Shown here: positions 36,667-45,241 of the stretch, one piece after another | Position numbering within the stretch: the stretch's first letter is position 1 | How the letters are laid out: every line of letters starts with the position of its first letter | Assembly: GCA_023386265.1 (NCBI GenBank) | Contig: JAEWKA010000001.1 | Coordinates: 212,661-276,660, forward strand | Reading direction: 5' to 3' | Length of the DNA: 64,000 nt | Origin: Bacillota bacterium | GTDB taxonomy: Bacteria > Bacillota > Clostridia > Oscillospirales > Oscillospiraceae | The notes under the pieces: generated by a model | Told to the model about the DNA's origin: nothing | Database searches by the model: none | The model's input: only the letters and a program-made list of their open reading frames with translations | Translations under genes and position numbers: made by a program

Positions 36667-38898
36667 ATGCGCAAGAAAAAATTAATACAAACTGTCGCTA
36701 TTATTTCGGCATTCAGCCTCATTTTTGCGACAGGTGTGCTCGCGGCGGTGCTTGGAGATTTAATAAAAGGGCACGATACATATCTCGGGGCTGGTATGGA
36801 GCTATCCAAAGGCGTCTACTGGACAGGCTCCGACTATCAAACTGAGAACTACATAGAATGTTCGCCCGACTCTGCAGTGAAACCGGTTGTTGTTTCCGGT
36901 TCGAAGGTCTGCAATTACGGAAACTTTGCAACGATGGCGGCTTTGCTCGAAAAGCAGGGTAAACACGTTATTGCAGGAATTAACGGAGATTATTTTGTTG
37001 TTGCAAATAATGAGCCTTTGGGAATTGTCGTTCAGGAGGGAGAGCTTCTTTCATCGGATGCGGGTCACTGGGCTGTGGGCTTTTTTGATGACGGCAGTAC
37101 GATTTTTGGAAAACCGGATATCAGCGTCGGTGTCAATATAGCCGGCACGGAATACGGCTTTGACTCAATTAATAAGACCCGGCGTGACGGCGGAGCCGTT
37201 GTATATACCGATGATTATGCCGCAGCAACCAAAAACACTGGTGAAGGTGCCGATATTATCTGTTCCGTGAGCGGCCCTGTGACCATGAACTGCTCCTTAA
37301 CGCTGACCGTTGAGAGCATAATTACAACGGGCGGACCGGTAACCATCCCAGCGGGCAAGGTTATTTTGAGCGTTTCCTCAAAAGCAACGGACGCTCTGAA
37401 AGCCGCAATCGCAAGCCTTGGTGTCGGAAATACGGTGACGCTCAATGTTTCTTCGCCGACAGAATGGGCAAATGTTACATATGCAATCGGCTCGCTTTAT
37501 AAGCTCGTAACAAATGGCGCGGTTGAGAGCGGACTATCCACTAATGACCTGAATCCACGCACTGCGGTCGGTAAAAAGGCGGACGGTACGCTGGTGTTCT
37601 ACACGATTGACGGACGCCAATCAGGCACAAGCGTAGGAGTTTCAATCGCAAAGCTTGCGGATAGAATGCTCGAGCTTGGCTGTGTCGAAGCAACAATAAT
37701 GGACGGAGGCGGCTCGACGAGCCTGAATGCAATCTATCTGGGTGACAGCTCCGCTTCACAGATAAACAGTCCCTCGGACGGCTACCAACGATCGGTCACT
37801 GATTACATAATGCTCGTCACAGAGGCAAAACCGACAGGTACAGCGACAAGGCTCGCGCTCTATCCGCTTTCAACGGATATTCTATCTGGCGCTACGACTT
37901 CATTCACTATCAAAGCAGCAGACGACAACGGCTATGCGGCAAGCCTTAGTAGTTATGTAAACCTAGCGGTCGTCGGCGGTGTAGGAACAATTTCGACAGA
38001 CGGCAAGTTCACGGCGCAGACGGCGGGCAGCGGCAGCGTTACGGCTGGGGCAAGCGGACTCACAAGCGCGTCCGTGCAGGTGAACGTCGTAAAGACGCCG
38101 GACAGCATAAAAATTAAAAACGAGGCGAACGGCAAAACTCTCAGTGCTCTTTCGGTATCGACAGAGAGCACGACCTCGCTCACAGCAGCCGCGATGAAAA
38201 ATCATGTTTCGCTAATCTCGCAGGATAATTGCTATACCTGGTCGGTCATTGGAGATATAGGTACAATAGGCGCTGACGGCACCTTTACCGCCGGAACTAA
38301 GGACGCGACAGGAGTTGTTAATGTAAAAGCAGGGGACACAACTGTTACTATTCCAGTTACAGTCATTAATCCCGAAAAGTTTGACGACGTTACAAAAAAC
38401 GACTGGTTTTATACCGCTGTTAAGTATGTCGGTGACGGCAGTATAATGAACGGTACGGCGAATAGGACCTTCTCTCCCGATGCCGAAATGTCCAGAGCCA
38501 TGGTCGTGACCGTGCTCTGGCGTATTGCAGGCTCGCCTGAGCCAACGACCGCCGGAACCTTCAGCGATGTGCCGGACGGGCAGTGGTACACGAAGGCAGT
38601 GTACTGGGCAAGCGAACAGGGCATCGTTCAAGGTTATGGTGGGGCATTTGCGCCGACCACGGCGATAAGCCGCGAGCAGCTCGCGACGATACTGTACAGG
38701 TATTCAGGCTCGCCCGCGACAAGCGGAACCCTAGAAACATTTACGGACGCGGCTTCCGTGTCCACATGGGCGCAGAGCGCACTCGGCTGGGCTGTTGAGC
38801 AGAAGTATGTGGGCGGCGTTACCGATACGCTGCTTTCGCCGCAGACGACCGCGACGCGCGCACAAGTCGCAACAATACTTTACAGAATGTCGGAGTAA
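36667..38898 (+). CDS. Phosphodiester glycosidase with Ig-like and SLH domains
   Basis: A 743-aa cell-surface protein. A signal peptide (about 1-27) precedes an NAGPA-type phosphodiester glycosidase domain (about 60-390) with G-I-N-G-D-Y-F, N-P-R-T-A-V-G and I-M-D-G-G-G-S-T-S. Two bacterial Ig-like (Big_2-type) repeats (about 400-565) follow, each with G-T-I-x-x-D-G-x-F-T. Three SLH repeats end the protein (572-743). Family members cleave sugars linked through phosphodiesters, as on teichoic acids or phosphoglycans. SLH repeats would hold it on the wall. GGAAAGG precedes the ATG. Confidence 0.88.
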   Translation: MRKKKLIQTVAIISAFSLIFATGVLAAVLGDLIKGHDTYLGAGMELSKGVYWTGSDYQTENYIECSPDSAVKPVVVSGSKVCNYGNFATMAALLEKQGKHVIAGINGDYFVVANNEPLGIVVQEGELLSSDAGHWAVGFFDDGSTIFGKPDISVGVNIAGTEYGFDSINKTRRDGGAVVYTDDYAAATKNTGEGADIICSVSGPVTMNCSLTLTVESIITTGGPVTIPAGKVILSVSSKATDALKAAIASLGVGNTVTLNVSSPTEWANVTYAIGSLYKLVTNGAVESGLSTNDLNPRTAVGKKADGTLVFYTIDGRQSGTSVGVSIAKLADRMLELGCVEATIMDGGGSTSLNAIYLGDSSASQINSPSDGYQRSVTDYIMLVTEAKPTGTATRLALYPLSTDILSGATTSFTIKAADDNGYAASLSSYVNLAVVGGVGTISTDGKFTAQTAGSGSVTAGASGLTSASVQVNVVKTPDSIKIKNEANGKTLSALSVSTESTTSLTAAAMKNHVSLISQDNCYTWSVIGDIGTIGADGTFTAGTKDATGVVNVKAGDTTVTIPVTVINPEKFDDVTKNDWFYTAVKYVGDGSIMNGTANRTFSPDAEMSRAMVVTVLWRIAGSPEPTTAGTFSDVPDGQWYTKAVYWASEQGIVQGYGGAFAPTTAISREQLATILYRYSGSPATSGTLETFTDAASVSTWAQSALGWAVEQKYVGGVTDTLLSPQTTATRAQVATILYRMSE

Positions 38899-38903
38899 TT
38901 GAT

Positions 38904-38945
38904 AAAAACCATCAGACGGCAAGGATCTGCCGCCTGATGGTTTTT
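38904..38945 (+). terminator. Terminator of the phosphodiester glycosidase gene
   Basis: AAAAACCATCAG and CTGATGGTTTTT form the base of a stem, with CGGCA/TGCCG continuing above a single mismatch. Confidence 0.9.
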
Positions 38946-38949
38946 CCTG

Positions 38950-38978
38950 TTGAATTACCATGATTTAACTGATATTAT
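38950..38978 (+). promoter_or_regulatory. Promoter of the YcxB-like gene
   Basis: TTGAAT (38950-38955), a 17-nt spacer and TATTAT (38973-38978), about 30 nt before the GTG start. Confidence 0.55.
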
Positions 38979-39007
38979 AAAGAAAAAATGACCGAAGGGG
39001 TGATTCT

Positions 39008-39540
39008 GTGGAGATACACGCGACAACGACGTATGACTACGAAGTTGTTAGAGACTACATGCGCTACACAATGTTTAGAAGGCCAAAAACTAACAGAAAA
39101 AACTGGTCACTATTCTTCGCATTATTTTGGCTTTTGTTTGCCGGTGTTGTGAGCATAGTAGCATTAAAAAGTATTTTAGGTTCTATTATCTTCCTGATGA
39201 TTCCTGTACTGATGATTGTTTTATTAATTTATTCTTATTTTGGAGCACCTAAACGCACATACAAAAAAGATTTAGCTTTACAAAATACCGAAAATGTTTT
39301 TATTTTTAAAGAGGATTCGTTTTCCCTGCAGACAAAAATATAGTGATTAATTCCAATGGTGATATTAAATATTCCGCGCTTTTCAAGGTCTGTGAAACAC
39401 CTGAATATATTTACTTATTTTTTAGACTCAATCAAGCCTATATCCTAAAAAAATCCGGCATCATCGACGGGACACCAGAGCAACTTCGGGCAATTCTCAT
39501 GAATAATATTCCGAAGAAAAAATATTTTATTAAAAAATGA
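39008..39540 (+). pseudogene. YcxB-like membrane protein, split by a one-base frameshift
   Basis: Two frames make one YcxB-like protein. The first (39008-39343) gives a GTG start after AAGGGG and two membrane segments (about residues 33-55 and 57-78). The second continues to 39540 with the C-terminal part (I-K-Y-S-A-L-F-K-V, then Y-I-L-K-K, then G-T-P-E-Q-L-R). Adding one A to the five-A run at 39334-39338 restores one continuous frame that reads naturally through the join (L-Q-T-K-N-I-V-I-N-S-N-G). So this is either a recent slippage mutation or a homopolymer sequencing error. Function of YcxB-like proteins is unknown. Confidence 0.65.
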
Positions 39541-39544
39541 TTTC

Positions 39545-39576
39545 TTTGTCAGCCGTCAGAACAGGCGGCTGACAAA
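39545..39576 (+). terminator. Hairpin after the YcxB-like gene
   Basis: TTTGTCAGCCG pairs perfectly with CGGCTGACAAA across a 10-nt loop, 4 nt after the stop. Only a weak T-rich tail follows. Confidence 0.5.
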
Positions 39577-39593
39577 CTATTATTAATTTATCC

Positions 39594-39622
39594 TTGACAA
39601 TTCAAGCGTTTGCTGATACTAT
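39594..39622 (+). promoter_or_regulatory. Sigma-A promoter of rplJ-rplL
   Basis: TTGACA (39594-39599), a 17-nt spacer and TACTAT (39617-39622). A leader of about 150 nt follows. Confidence 0.75.
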
Positions 39623-39628
39623 AACTAA

Positions 39629-39745
39629 GCGCTCCAAAGACAGCAGGTGGATTTATTCCGTAAGTCCTGCCGAGGACGGCCACTATATTATTTAGTTGCT
39701 TTCTGTCTTTGTGCTTTTATGTGCAAGGACTTATTTTTTTTGAGC
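39629..39745 (+). ncRNA. L10 leader RNA (rplJ autoregulatory leader)
   Basis: The leader holds the conserved block AAAGACAGCAGGTGG (39636-39650), the AGTCCTGCCGAGGAC hairpin (39663-39677) and TTCTGTCTTT (39710-39719), which pairs with AAAGACAG to close the structure. This matches the Firmicute L10 leader that binds L10(L12). AAGTCCTGC (39662-39670) can alternatively pair with GCAAGGACTT (39723-39732), directly before a T run (39734-39741). This would give a terminator stem, so attenuation can be read from the sequence. Confidence 0.8.
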
Positions 39746-39776
39746 GCAGCAATTAAAGCCACGGAGGTGAAAATTA

Positions 39777-40403
39777 ATGCCAAATGCAAAGGTTCTAGGT
39801 GAGAAGCAGGAAATCGTTGCTGGACTCGTTGAAAGAATCAAGAGTGCAAGTGCAGGTGTTTTTGTAGATTACAAAGGCATCACCGTCTTTCAGGACTCGG
39901 AGCTTCGAAACGAACTTCGCAAGAACGGTGTCGAGTATTCCGTTATCAAGAATACCCTTTGCCGCCGCGCTATTGATGAGCTCGGTCTATCCGAAATGGA
40001 TGCTATCCTCAACGGAACTACCTCTCTCGCAACAAGCACGGGTGACCCTATCGCTCCTTTCCGCGTAATCTCAGATTATGCGAAGAAAATGGGTGACAAG
40101 TTTAACGTCAAAGCGGGCTTCATGGATGGCAAGGTGCTTTCCCTTTCCGAAATGTCCGAAATATCTGCGCTGCCTTCAAAGGAAGCGTTGTATGCGAAGG
40201 TTCTCGGAACGATGCTCGCGCCCATCACAAGTCTGGCTATCGTTGTCGGTCAGATACTCGAACAGAAGGGCGGCTCTATCGAAAACGCTGCACCCGCAGT
40301 TGAAGTCGTTGCCGAACCCACTGTTGAAGCCGCAGCGGAAGTTGCTGCAGAGCCCGTAGCCGAACCCGCAGCAGAAGTTGCTGCAGAACCCGCAGCCGAA
40401 TAA
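39777..40403 (+). CDS. rplJ: 50S ribosomal protein L10
   Basis: A 208-aa ribosomal stalk base protein. The N-terminal RNA-binding domain (about 1-110) contains Y-K-G-I-T-V and K-N-T-L-C-R-R-A. A helix that carries L7/L12 dimers follows. The protein is longer than the usual 165-175 aa, because of an Ala/Glu/Pro-rich tail built from a tandem 36-nt repeat (40329-40400). GGAGG precedes the ATG. Expression is probably set by the L10 leader upstream. Confidence 0.96.
   Translation: MPNAKVLGEKQEIVAGLVERIKSASAGVFVDYKGITVFQDSELRNELRKNGVEYSVIKNTLCRRAIDELGLSEMDAILNGTTSLATSTGDPIAPFRVISDYAKKMGDKFNVKAGFMDGKVLSLSEMSEISALPSKEALYAKVLGTMLAPITSLAIVVGQILEQKGGSIENAAPAVEVVAEPTVEAAAEVAAEPVAEPAAEVAAEPAAE
40329..40400 (+). 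repeat. Two tandem 36-nt repeats in the rplJ tail
   Basis: Unit 1 (40329-40364) and unit 2 (40365-40400) differ at only a few positions. Both encode a 12-residue A-A-E-V-A-A-E-P-like block at the C-terminus of L10. Confidence 0.8.
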
Positions 40404-40448
40404 TCCGGAACGGGCGAAAAAAACAATTACATTTAGGAGGAAATAATA

Positions 40449-40820
40449 ATGGCAAGCGAAAAAGTAACCGCTATGATCGAAGAGATTAAGATTCTCTCCG
40501 TTCTTGAACTTTCTGAACTCGTACACGCACTTGAGGAGACCTTCGGCGTATCCGCAGCAGCGGCAGCTCCCGCAGCAGGTGCAGCGGTTGCAGCAGTTGT
40601 TGAAGAGCAGACCGAGTTCGATGTCGTCATGACCGACTTCGGCGCAGAGAAGATTAAGGTTATCAAGGAAGTCCGCGCTATCACAGGTCTTGGACTTGCT
40701 GAAGCTAAGGCTCTTGTTGAAGGCGTTCCCGCAAAGATTAAGGAAGGCGTCAACAAGGAAGAGGCTGCTACGCTTAAGGCTCAGATCGAAGCCGCTGGCG
40801 CAAAAGTCGAAATCAAATAA
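40449..40820 (+). CDS. rplL: 50S ribosomal protein L7/L12
   Basis: A 123-aa stalk protein recruiting translation GTPases. The N-terminal dimerisation helix, an Ala-rich hinge (about 36-52), and the C-terminal domain with [10 protein letters not shown] and [11 protein letters not shown] are all present. It lies 45 nt after rplJ behind AGGAGG. Confidence 0.98.
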   Translation: MASEKVTAMIEEIKILSVLELSELVHALEETFGVSAAAAAPAAGAAVAAVVEEQTEFDVVMTDFGAEKIKVIKEVRAITGLGLAEAKALVEGVPAKIKEGVNKEEAATLKAQIEAAGAKVEIK

Positions 40821-40837
40821 GATTTCCCGAAGCATTC

Positions 40838-40870
40838 AAAAGCTGCCGCGATATTCGCGGCAGCTTTTTT
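40838..40870. terminator. Terminator of rplJ-rplL
   Basis: AAAAGCTGCCGCG pairs with CGCGGCAGCTTTT around a 5-nt loop, with a T run. It overlaps the end of the leftward symporter gene and may serve both strands. Confidence 0.9.
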
Positions 40871-42281
40871 ATTTTCTGAAATGCTCTTTTGTGGCCTTGA
40901 AGACATAACCGGAGAGGGCAAGGATGGCTATGAGATTCGGAATCGCCATTAACCCGTTAAGAGTGTCGGCGATTTCCCACGCAAGCCCCATCTGCAGACC
41001 TGCTCCGATTACAATAAAAACGATATATACGACCTTGTAGGTCGAGATTGCGCGCGTACCAAATAAGTACTCCGCACAGCGGCACCCGTAGAGCGACCAG
41101 CTGAGTATTGTCGAAATTGCAAAAAAAGAGGTTTCGATTGCGATGAAGACCCCGGCGGTTTTTCCTCCGAAGGCCGTCGCGAAAGCGGAGATAGTGAGCT
41201 CTGCACCTGCGGCGTGACCGAAGGATACTGTGACGCCGCTCATAAGGATTACAAGTGCAGTGAGTGTGCACACGACGATAGTGTCCGCAAACACTTCGAA
41301 TATCCCGAAAAGCCCCTGTTTTACGGGATCGGTCTCACTTGTCGCGGCGTGAGCAATCGGAGAGGAGCCAAGCCCCGCTTCATTTGAAAAGACTCCGCGT
41401 CCGATTCCGTAACGCATGGATTGTATGATGCCGACTCCGAAAGCACCGCCCAGAACCGCATCTGGGGCAAAGGCTCCGACCACAATCGACTCAAGGACGG
41501 AGGCGATTTTTCCGATATTCAAAAAGATAATAAAAACCGCGCCGATGATATATAAAATACTAATTGCGGGAATGATCTTTTCAGTCACGGAGCCAATTCG
41601 CTTTATACCGCCGAGGAGAACCAGAGCCGCAATCACCGAAACGAGAAGCCCCACAGCCAGACGAAGCGTCATGTCTGTAGCGCCGCCGGGAATTACTGCT
41701 CCTGCCCTAAATTCATGAAAAAGCGTTACAAGCGCATTCGCGGCGGTGTTCACCTGAACCATGTTTCCGATTCCGAGAGCCGCGACTGCGCCGAATATTG
41801 AAAACAAAACGGCGAGCCATTTGAAGCCTTTCCCCAGACCGCCCGTTATGTAATACATCGGGCCGCCGACCCAGTCTCCCTCGCTGTTTCGCTTGCGGAA
41901 CTTGACTGCGAGAATAATCTCAGCATATTTTGTCGTCATACCGAAAAATGCGGATACCCACATCCAAAAGATTGCTCCGGGACCGCCGAGAGCAATAGCT
42001 CCCGCGACGCCCGCAATGTTGCCCGTCCCCATGGTTCCGGCGAGGGCTGTTGTGACCGCCTGAAAAGGGGAGACTGCGCCCTTGTCCTTAATTTTTCCGT
42101 AGCTGAACGCCTTGCCGATGGTGTTTTTCATCGCGTAGCCGAATTTTCGGAGCTGTGGGAAGCCTGTTCGTATACTGAAATACAGACCTGTGCCGATAAT
42201 GAGCGCCATCATTGGCAGTCCCCAGACTAAGCCGTTTAGATTGCTGTTGAAGTGCGAAATGATTTCTGTGAAACTTTGCAT
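40869..42281 (-). CDS. Alanine/glycine:cation symporter family protein (AGCS)
   Basis: A 470-aa sodium-coupled amino acid transporter with about 11 membrane segments. Family motifs: G-T-G-L-Y-F-S-I-R-T-G-F-P-Q near the N-terminus, G-T-M-G-T-G-N-I-A-G-V, F-W-M-W-V-S-A-F-F-G-M-T-T-K-Y-A-E, and G-R-G-V-F-S-N-E-A-G-L-G-S-S-P. Alanine, glycine or serine uptake is expected; the exact substrate is not visible. It is monocistronic. Confidence 0.93.
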   Translation of the reverse strand: MQSFTEIISHFNSNLNGLVWGLPMMALIIGTGLYFSIRTGFPQLRKFGYAMKNTIGKAFSYGKIKDKGAVSPFQAVTTALAGTMGTGNIAGVAGAIALGGPGAIFWMWVSAFFGMTTKYAEIILAVKFRKRNSEGDWVGGPMYYITGGLGKGFKWLAVLFSIFGAVAALGIGNMVQVNTAANALVTLFHEFRAGAVIPGGATDMTLRLAVGLLVSVIAALVLLGGIKRIGSVTEKIIPAISILYIIGAVFIIFLNIGKIASVLESIVVGAFAPDAVLGGAFGVGIIQSMRYGIGRGVFSNEAGLGSSPIAHAATSETDPVKQGLFGIFEVFADTIVVCTLTALVILMSGVTVSFGHAAGAELTISAFATAFGGKTAGVFIAIETSFFAISTILSWSLYGCRCAEYLFGTRAISTYKVVYIVFIVIGAGLQMGLAWEIADTLNGLMAIPNLIAILALSGYVFKATKEHFRK

Positions 42282-42402
42282 CTATCTTCTCCGATCAATG
42301 AATATACTGGAAAATAGTTTGGCATATCGCTTAATGGGACGAGCGAAACATTTGCGATTGTTGAGCGTCTTAATGGATATGTTTTATTTATATGTGAAAC
42401 GG

Positions 42403-42431
42403 TTGAACTTTAATTTTGTTTGGGTTAGAAT
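42403..42431 (+). promoter_or_regulatory. Sigma-A promoter of the DUF1002 gene
   Basis: TTGAAC (42403-42408), a 17-nt spacer and TAGAAT (42426-42431), about 36 nt before the ATG. Confidence 0.6.
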
Positions 42432-42467
42432 AAACAAAGTTATTAAATGTAATGAAAGGAATGAACG

Positions 42468-43340
42468 ATGAAAAAAATAATTTCGATACTGCTTGCAGTC
42501 TTCACGCTTTTTGGAATGACATCCGCCTTTGCCCTTGAAAAGGGCGATGCCCGTGCTGTAGTCGGAGCCGACATATCCTCAGAGCAGAAGACCGCCGTAT
42601 ATAGGACCTTTGGAACTGAAGAGGGAAGCGTATCCGAGCTTACCGTAACGAACGACGAGGAGAGGGAATACCTGGACGGTCTTGTAGATGACTCGATCAT
42701 CGGGACGAAATCCATATCCAGCGTTTATCTTGAAGTCCTCGGCGATGGGGACGGGCTTGACATTAGCGTCACCAATATTAGCTGGTGCACAAAAGAGATG
42801 TATGCCAACGCTCTTGTCACTGCCGGAATCGACAATGCAAAGCTAATCGTGACAAGCCCTGTCGCCGGCATTTCCGGCACCGCCGCGCTCACGGGCGTTT
42901 ACAAGGCTTATGAGGATATTACAGGCGAGAAGCTCGACGAAATCGCAAAGCTCGCCGGAACACAGGAGCTTGTGGTGACCGCTGACCTTGCCGATCAGAT
43001 TGGAAACTACGACGCCGTTACAATCGTTAACGAGCTTAAAAAAGTTCTTACGCAGACTGTCGACATGACTGACGATGAGGTCAGAGCGGAGGTAAAGAAG
43101 ATTGCCGAGGAGAACAACATCTCCGTAAGCGACGGTCAGGTCGACCAGCTTCTATCGCTCTGCCGCTCTTTTGAAAACCTCGACCCCGAACAACTCAAAG
43201 CCAAGGTTGAGCAGATGCAGGAGACTGTTAAAAAGCTCGCCGCAGCTCAGTCAAAGATGAAGGAAATCTCTGAGTCCATGAAATCTTTCTTTGAAAGCAT
43301 AGGCAAATTCTTCGACAAGATATTTTCAAAAATTGGCTGA
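42468..43340 (+). CDS. Exported DUF1002 protein (YpuA-like)
   Basis: A 290-aa protein with a signal peptide (cleavage near S-A-F-A, about residue 22) and the DUF1002 core. The core includes the early V-V-G-A-D-I, the S-S-V-Y-L-E segment, A-L-V-T-A-G-I and S-P-V-A-G-I-S-G-T-A-A-L-T-G. The C-terminal 80 residues are charged helices, probably coiled coil. Function is unknown; DUF1002 proteins are widespread in Firmicutes envelopes. SD GAAAGG precedes the ATG. Confidence 0.85.
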   Translation: MKKIISILLAVFTLFGMTSAFALEKGDARAVVGADISSEQKTAVYRTFGTEEGSVSELTVTNDEEREYLDGLVDDSIIGTKSISSVYLEVLGDGDGLDISVTNISWCTKEMYANALVTAGIDNAKLIVTSPVAGISGTAALTGVYKAYEDITGEKLDEIAKLAGTQELVVTADLADQIGNYDAVTIVNELKKVLTQTVDMTDDEVRAEVKKIAEENNISVSDGQVDQLLSLCRSFENLDPEQLKAKVEQMQETVKKLAAAQSKMKEISESMKSFFESIGKFFDKIFSKIG

Positions 43341-43352
43341 TTAGCTGTATAA

Positions 43353-43388
43353 CACAAAGCTCCCGGACTTTGCTCCGGGAGCTTTGTG
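43353..43388 (+). terminator. Terminator hairpin after the DUF1002 gene
   Basis: CACAAAGCTCCCGGA pairs perfectly with TCCGGGAGCTTTGTG (15 bp) around a 6-nt loop. The T run is poor. Confidence 0.65.
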
Positions 43389-43515
43389 ACACTTTCTTTG
43401 ATTGACAGATGGAAGAGCTGCCAATATAATTAATACGAAATCGTCGAAATATGGAACATGGAACACTGCGATTAAAGAAAAGCATGCAACGTAGATAGAT
43501 ATTACTGCCTCGTTG

Positions 43516-43594
43516 TGGTATAATGACCGCAAAACGGTCATTATACCAGTTTAAATACATATACCATGACGCCGCTTTGCGGCTATGGTATAAT
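43516..43594. repeat. Two palindromes, each embedding an extended -10 box
   Basis: The first is a 14-bp perfect stem, TGGTATAATGACCG / CGGTCATTATACCA (43516-43529/43535-43548). The second (43561-43591) has outer ATACCAT / ATGGTAT, inner GCCGC / GCGGC, and a small internal loop. Both contain TGGTATAAT. The second has ATGACG 17 nt upstream of its TATAAT (43589-43594) and is well placed to be the promoter of the FAD-dependent dehydrogenase gene. Confidence 0.6.
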
Positions 43595-43629
43595 ATAGCT
43601 TGCATATATAAAGTTGGGAGCACCGAATT

Positions 43630-45213
43630 TTGATAAAGATTACTAACATAAAAATACCTGTCGATTACTGCGAAAGTGATTTGAGACAAAAAGCGGCGAA
43701 TGCACTGGGATTGCCGACGGAGGACATTAGCAATCTGCGCCTTGCTCGTCTATCCGTTGACGCTAGAAAAAAGAGCGAGGTGCACTACGTCTGCTCCGTC
43801 ACGCTCTCCGCAGAGAACGAGGAGAGCCTTGTAGCAAAAGCAAACAACAGGCATATCGAACTATTTGCGCCGCAAGACTACGTTTTTCCGGAGGTCAAAA
43901 GAGAGAGCCAGCTCCCGCCGGTCGTTGTCGGAATGGGTCCTGCAGGACTATTCGCGGCGCTTCACCTTGCTCGCGCCGGACTGAAGCCGATAATCCTCGA
44001 ACGGGGTCGAAATGTGACGGAACGCACAGAGGACGTGGAGAGATTTTGGAAAACCGGTAGCCTATCTCTGAACTCAAATGTGCAGTTCGGTGAGGGCGGA
44101 GCCGGAACATTCTCGGACGGTAAGCTTTCGACAGGGACGAATGACCCGCGAATATCGCATGTGTTTGAAACCTTTGTGGAGCACGGCGCACCAGAGGACA
44201 TAATCTGGTCGAACAGACCGCACATTGGCACGGACGTGTTGAGAGACATTGTAAAAAATATTCGTCAGGAGCTCATTTCGCGCGGCTGTGACATTCGGTT
44301 TGAAAGTAAGCTCAGCGGACTGAGCATTAAGGAAAAAGAACTGATAGGTATTACCGTAGAAACAAAAGATGGAGCATATGAAATGCCCTGTGACGCTCTG
44401 ATTCTCGCACCGGGTCATTCGGCACGCGACACATTTGAGATGCTCTGCGGCGCGGGAATACCAATGGAGCAGAAGGCCTTTGCAATCGGTGTGCGTATTG
44501 AACATAAACAGGAGGCCATATCGGTTTCGCAGTACGGCGGCTTTGCGGAAATGCTTCCTCCTGCGGACTACAAGCTTGCCTGTCACCTGCCGAACGGACG
44601 AAGTGCTTTCACGTTCTGTGTTTGCCCGGGCGGAGAGGTTGTCGCGGCTGCTTCGGAGGCCGAAAGACTTGTGACAAATGGGATGAGCCTTCGCGCGCGA
44701 AATGGCGAAAATATTAACGCCGGACTTCTCGTCGGGGTGAACCCTTCCGACTTTCAGACAACGCATCCTCTGGGAGGGATGAGATTCCAGGAGATATGGG
44801 AAAACAAGGCTTATATTCTCGGAGGAGGAGAATATCGCGCTCCGATTCAAACATTGGGAGACTTTTTGTCGAATAAGGCTACAAAGAAGATAGGAGATGT
44901 GGAGCCGACCTATCGACCGGGTGTAAAGCCCTCAGACCTGCATAACTGCCTGCCCGAGTATGTTTCAGATACGCTGTCCGGAGCAATACCGATTTTCGAC
45001 CGAAGCCTTCGAAGCTTTGCCGATCCAAATGCACTGATGACGGGAATTGAAACCCGTTCATCGTCTCCGGTCCGTATCCTGCGCGGGGACGACTGCCAGT
45101 CGACCGTCAAGGGTGTTTTTCCCTGTGGCGAAGGCGCGGGCTATGCGGGCGGCATTACCTCTGCTGCTGTTGATGGCGTGAGAGTAGCCGAGGCTGTAGC
45201 CGTTTTACCGTAA
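43630..45213 (+). CDS. NAD(P)/FAD-dependent dehydrogenase (COG2509 type)
   Basis: A 527-aa flavoprotein. A short N-terminal domain (1-90) precedes the FAD-binding Rossmann fold V-V-G-M-G-P-A-G-L-F-A-A (about 98-109). Then come F-G-E-G-G-A-G-T-F-S-D-G-K-L and, near the C-terminus, G-E-G-A-G-Y-A-G-G-I. These match the uncharacterised FAD-dependent dehydrogenases of COG2509, whose substrate is unknown. The start is a TTG with GGGAG 9 nt upstream. L-serine dehydratase begins 28 nt after it, so they form an operon. Confidence 0.88.
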   Translation: MIKITNIKIPVDYCESDLRQKAANALGLPTEDISNLRLARLSVDARKKSEVHYVCSVTLSAENEESLVAKANNRHIELFAPQDYVFPEVKRESQLPPVVVGMGPAGLFAALHLARAGLKPIILERGRNVTERTEDVERFWKTGSLSLNSNVQFGEGGAGTFSDGKLSTGTNDPRISHVFETFVEHGAPEDIIWSNRPHIGTDVLRDIVKNIRQELISRGCDIRFESKLSGLSIKEKELIGITVETKDGAYEMPCDALILAPGHSARDTFEMLCGAGIPMEQKAFAIGVRIEHKQEAISVSQYGGFAEMLPPADYKLACHLPNGRSAFTFCVCPGGEVVAAASEAERLVTNGMSLRARNGENINAGLLVGVNPSDFQTTHPLGGMRFQEIWENKAYILGGGEYRAPIQTLGDFLSNKATKKIGDVEPTYRPGVKPSDLHNCLPEYVSDTLSGAIPIFDRSLRSFADPNALMTGIETRSSSPVRILRGDDCQSTVKGVFPCGEGAGYAGGITSAAVDGVRVAEAVAVLP

Positions 45214-45241
45214 TTAAACATTATTGTTTAAAGGAGAAAGT

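Noticed and set aside
44074..44850. 258-aa leftward ORF
   Set aside because: Shadow of the FAD-dependent dehydrogenase gene on the other strand; no domain, no SD.
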